From: Methanosarcinaceae archaeon
GTDB lineage: Archaea; Halobacteriota; Methanosarcinia; Methanosarcinales; Methanosarcinaceae
Assembly (NCBI GenBank): GCA_030594665.1
Contig: JAUVET010000129.1
Location: 1-5,418 of the forward strand
DNA: 5,418 nucleotides
Reading direction: 5' to 3'
Part shown: piece by piece, positions 4,907 through 5,418 of the stretch
How the letters are laid out: the number at the start of each line of letters is the position of its first letter
How positions within the stretch are numbered: the stretch's first letter is position 1
Notes under the pieces: model-generated
What the model was told of the DNA's origin: nothing
The model's database searches: none
The model's input: the letters and a program-made list of their open reading frames with translations, nothing else
Made by a program: the position numbers and the translations under genes

Positions 4907-5418
4907 CTACAGCTTTTCAACCACCCAATCGTCCACATTCCTGTCCGCAAACGCAGCGCCGATAAGATAGATATTTTTACCGCCGCCCTGATATTTCTCA
5001 AAATATTTTTTATCTTTGATCTGGTCCAGAGCAGTATCTTTGTCTCCATCGAATTTGAATTCAAAGATGTAGATGTCTTTATCGATAATAACAGCGTCTA
5101 TCCGGCCCTTATTTGTTTTTACTTCAGCTTCCACCTTAAGTCCGATTAGGGAAAATACCAGGTAAAAAACCGTCTGGTAATATTTCTCTTTCTTTATATG
5201 AAGATCATAGGGGATATCCGCAAAAAATATCCTCAAGACATCAAAGAACGTCTCAAAATCGTCATTTCGAAGCGCCCGGACCAGATCGATTAGATAACCG
5301 TCGACCTGTGTGCCGCTGTAACTGCACAGGAGAGCGTACTGAAAGCTGTTCTCAACCTCAAAATTCGGATACCCCAGAATGTAGGTCATAAACGTCCTGT
5401 CATATTCTTTGATCGTCA
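4907..5418 (-). CDS. PD-(D/E)XK nuclease-family protein (AAA-ATPase-like/DUF1703 type), C-terminal part
   Basis: The frame stays open to the right edge (169 residues visible), so the start and most of the protein lie outside. The fragment begins inside the linker typical of this family (EYDRTFMTYILGYPNFEVENSF) and continues into a PD-(D/E)XK nuclease domain. Numbering from the Met at 5389, the domain has EKYYQTVFYLVFSLIG (68-83), then KGRIDAVI with catalytic Asp98, FEFKFDG with Glu110 and Lys112, a DQIKDKKYFEKY helix with Gln123, and a final IYLIG strand. All active-site residues are present. Full-length relatives, usually 500-600 residues, carry an N-terminal AAA-ATPase-like domain (PF09820) before this C-terminal domain (PDDEXK_9, formerly DUF1703). 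They occur in multiple copies in some archaeal and Bacteroidetes genomes, and their role is not established. Met 5389 is internal to the conserved linker and should not be taken as the start. Confidence 0.85.
   Translation of the reverse strand, partial: TIKEYDRTFMTYILGYPNFEVENSFQYALLCSYSGTQVDGYLIDLVRALRNDDFETFFDVLRIFFADIPYDLHIKKEKYYQTVFYLVFSLIGLKVEAEVKTNKGRIDAVIIDKDIYIFEFKFDGDKDTALDQIKDKKYFEKYQGGGKNIYLIGAAFADRNVDDWVVEKL

Noticed and set aside
4796..5149. 117-codon plus-strand open frame
   Set aside because: It is antisense to the PD-(D/E)XK gene, whose motifs clearly place the real frame on the minus strand.

Overview
The window looks archaeal, most likely from a methanogen or ANME-type member of the Halobacteriota (Methanosarcinales-like). 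The evidence is a nurA-herA gene pair, a tRNA gene without an encoded CCA that is preceded by a TATA-like box A and followed by a T-rich tract, and moderate base composition with AT-rich intergenic DNA. The lineage is an inference from gene content only; the archaeal assignment is firmer.

Layout, left to right. (1) 1-3109, plus strand: a two-gene operon. A 5'-truncated NurA nuclease overlaps by 8 nt a HerA-type hexameric DNA translocase. Together they form the DNA-end resection machine that works with Mre11-Rad50 in archaea. NurA carries a repeat-derived charged linker, and HerA has a roughly 60-residue acidic leader. (2) 3127-3970, minus strand: a type VII MntA/HepT (MNT-HEPN) toxin-antitoxin pair, convergent with herA across a 17-nt gap that holds an inverted repeat. 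MntA (antitoxin nucleotidyltransferase) is translated first and overlaps HepT (RNase toxin) by 11 nt. All diagnostic motifs are intact. (3) 3971-4257: promoter DNA for mntA (leftward) and for an intact tRNA-Lys(CUU) gene (rightward). Four 12-bp AT-rich tandem units lie directly upstream of the tRNA and include its likely TATA box twice. (4) 4258-4906: about 650 bp without a credible gene. It holds the tRNA terminator tract, a GC-rich hairpin, a 9-bp x 3 tandem repeat, and two diverged collinear copies of a short repeat sequence. (5) 4907-5418, minus strand: the C-terminal part of a PD-(D/E)XK nuclease of the AAA-ATPase-like/DUF1703 type, cut by the right edge.

The genes divide into a DNA repair module, a toxin-antitoxin module and an accessory nuclease. 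The last two, with the repeat-rich spacer beside a tRNA gene, give the right half the look of an accessory or variable region. I see no integrase, transposase, CRISPR array or att duplication. No gene here is of an entirely unknown family. The most unusual material is the repeat-expanded NurA linker, the acidic HerA leader, and the layered short repeats around the tRNA.
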